Of a stretch of DNA of 15,981 nt, positions 14,750 to 15,981 are shown one piece after another. Source of the stretch: Desulfobacterales bacterium (GTDB taxonomy: Bacteria > Desulfobacterota > Desulfobacteria > Desulfobacterales > Desulfobacteraceae); contig JAKSBB010000301.1 in assembly GCA_022361315.1 (NCBI GenBank), positions 1 to 15,981 of the forward strand, given 5' to 3'. Each line of letters opens with the position of its first letter. Position 1 is the stretch's first letter. Made by a program: the position numbers and the translations under genes. The notes under the pieces are model-generated. The model did no database searches. It was not told where the DNA came from and saw only the letters and a list, made by a program, of their open reading frames with translations.

Positions 14750-15571
14750 ATGACAGATGAGGAAATAGAAATTGCCGTTTTGCTTGAGGCGGTCCGCCTG
14801 AAGTACGGGTATGACTTTTCCAACTACGCCAAAGCCTCTTTAACCCGGCGGATCAGAAAAAACCTGGAAGCATCAGGTGTGAAGCGCATCGTGGAAATGA
14901 TCCCGAAGATTCTCGACGACAAACTCTTTTTCCAGTGGTTCCTCGACAACCTTTCCGTGAATGTGACCGAAATGTTCAGGAACCCGCTTTTCTATCGCAC
15001 CCTCAGGGAAAGCGTCATTCCCTACCTGAAAACCTATCCCTTCATCAAAGTCTGGTCGGCGGGCACGGCAACAGGCCAGGAGAGCTACTCCCTGGCAATT
15101 TTACTGAAAGAAGAAGGACTTTTGGACAACGCCACCATATTTGCCACAGATTTTAACAAGGAGGTGCTGGAGACGGCCAGGCAGGGCATTTATCCCGCGG
15201 AGATGATGAAGGAAAGCACCAAAAATTACCAGAAAAGCGGCGGCAGGGAATCCTTCGCCGGATATTTCCACGCGGATTACGACTCGGTGATATTCAACGG
15301 TGCGCTCAAAAAAAACATGGTTTTTGCCAATCACAACCTGGTCACCGACGCTGTGTTCGGGGAAATGAACCTAATCCTCTGCAGAAATGTGCTGATTTAC
15401 TTTGACAAGGCCCTCCAGGACCGGGTGCTGAAGCTGTTTTACGACAGCCTCCGGGACAATGGTTTTCTCTGCCTGGGGCCGAAGGAGACCATTGATTTTT
15501 CATCCATTACCGATCACTTCATCCCTGTGGACAAGACCGGGAAAATCTATCAAAAAAAACGCTACCTGTAA
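14750..15571 (+). CDS. cheR: CheR-type protein-glutamate methyltransferase
   Basis: The 273-aa protein is counted from ATG 14750; a start at ATA 14735 would add five residues. CheR uses S-adenosylmethionine to methylate glutamates of receptors or, in non-chemotaxis versions, other signalling proteins. The N-terminal helical domain (1-70) is followed by the methyltransferase fold: S-V-N-V-T-E-M-F-R-N (69-78, R77), the AdoMet loop W-S-A-G-T-A-T-G-Q-E-S-Y-S (102-114), A-T-D (132-134), C-R-N-V-L-I-Y-F (211-218) and G-F-L-C-L-G-P-K-E near the end. In the loop, the usual Gly-Glu-Glu is Gly-Gln-Glu (Q110) and Cys/Ala-Ser/Ala is Thr-Ala, a departure from most CheR. It follows the hybrid kinase by 42 nt and precedes cheB by 16 nt, so the three are probably one operon. 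No receptor gene is near. Confidence 0.88.
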   Translation: MTDEEIEIAVLLEAVRLKYGYDFSNYAKASLTRRIRKNLEASGVKRIVEMIPKILDDKLFFQWFLDNLSVNVTEMFRNPLFYRTLRESVIPYLKTYPFIKVWSAGTATGQESYSLAILLKEEGLLDNATIFATDFNKEVLETARQGIYPAEMMKESTKNYQKSGGRESFAGYFHADYDSVIFNGALKKNMVFANHNLVTDAVFGEMNLILCRNVLIYFDKALQDRVLKLFYDSLRDNGFLCLGPKETIDFSSITDHFIPVDKTGKIYQKKRYL

Positions 15572-15587
15572 AGGAGAGGCCGTCAAA

Positions 15588-15981
15588 ATGAATGCCAGGG
15601 CAATTGTCATAGGAGTCTCCGCAGGTGGATTCAAGGCACTTCACACCATCCTGCCCTGCTTTGGCCCTAACTTACCCATGCCCGTCATAGTGGTGCAGCA
15701 CCGCCGCGAAGATGAAGATCAGTTCTTCGCAGAATCCTTAAACGCGAAATGCCCTCTTTCCGTTACAGAAGCCAGGGATAAGGAACCCATAAGGCCGGGG
15801 AACATCTATATCGCTCCGGGGGGGTACCATCTGCTGGTTGAAAAGGAGTTCAGTTTTGCCCTGTCCGTGGACGAACCGGTCTGCTACGCCCGGCCGTCCA
15901 TCGATGTATTGTTTGAATCCGCCGCAGACGCCTGCGGCCCCCACCTGGTGGGGATTATCCTGACCGGTGCCAACTCAGACG
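15588..15981 (+). CDS. cheB: CheB methylesterase without receiver domain (3' end outside window)
   Basis: The first 131 codons are present, from ATG 15588; AAGGAG at 15571-15576 overlaps the cheR stop. The esterase domain begins at once with I-V-I-G-V-S-A-G-G (S11), then V-V-Q-H-R (H38), I-A-P-G-G-Y-H, and I-L-T-G-A-N-S-D (D131) at the very end, so the Ser-His-Asp triad is complete. It removes methyl groups added by CheR or deamidates glutamine. Enteric CheB has an N-terminal receiver domain that is released by phosphorylation; here there is none, as in other stand-alone CheB proteins of CheR-kinase clusters, so activity may be constitutive or controlled by binding one of the kinase's receivers. 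A typical C-terminus would need about 60 more residues. Confidence 0.88.
   Translation, partial: MNARAIVIGVSAGGFKALHTILPCFGPNLPMPVIVVQHRREDEDQFFAESLNAKCPLSVTEARDKEPIRPGNIYIAPGGYHLLVEKEFSFALSVDEPVCYARPSIDVLFESAADACGPHLVGIILTGANSD

Overview
The window looks like chromosome from a Gram-negative anaerobe of the Desulfobacterota (Desulfobacterales-like). This is inferred from mid-50s GC, an outer-membrane beta-barrel protein, an outer-membrane lipoprotein, a PBP1b-type synthase, and a multi-receiver hybrid kinase next to cheR and cheB. No rRNA, tRNA, IS element, phage gene or CRISPR array was seen.

Layout. 1-168: the last 55 codons of a YibE/F-family membrane protein. 300-1370: a DUF2860 outer-membrane protein with a signal peptide. 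1584-2399: an orphan periplasmic family-3 solute-binding protein. 2409-3533 (minus): a receiver-histidine kinase that converges on it. A regulatory gap at 3534-3898 holds a minus-strand promoter and, for the next operon, a TTGACA box beside a perfect 10-bp inverted repeat.

3899-9224 is a tight plus-strand operon for envelope synthesis. It encodes a PlsB-type glycerol-3-phosphate acyltransferase fused to a GpsA-like domain that has lost catalytic residues, then a bifunctional PBP1b (11-nt gap), then a small TPR lipoprotein whose ATG overlaps the PBP stop (ATGA). The lipoprotein has the location and shape expected of an LpoP-type PBP1b activator.

9231-10079 (minus) is a LysR regulator. It diverges from 10187-10792, an atypical SDR of the Lin1944 type lacking the YxxxK active site. 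The 107-bp space between them contains a clear symmetrical site.

10979-15981 is a signalling cluster: a 1242-aa membrane hybrid kinase (sensor-HAMP-GAF-coiled coil-HisKA-HATPase-REC-REC-REC), a CheR methyltransferase, and a CheB methylesterase without a receiver domain, cut by the window end. No chemoreceptor, CheA or CheW gene is visible. The kinase's own coiled coil carries two copies of a receptor-like Glu-Glu pair motif, so the kinase itself is a candidate CheR/CheB substrate. This and the PlsB-GpsA fusion with its PBP1b partner genes are the two most unusual systems here.
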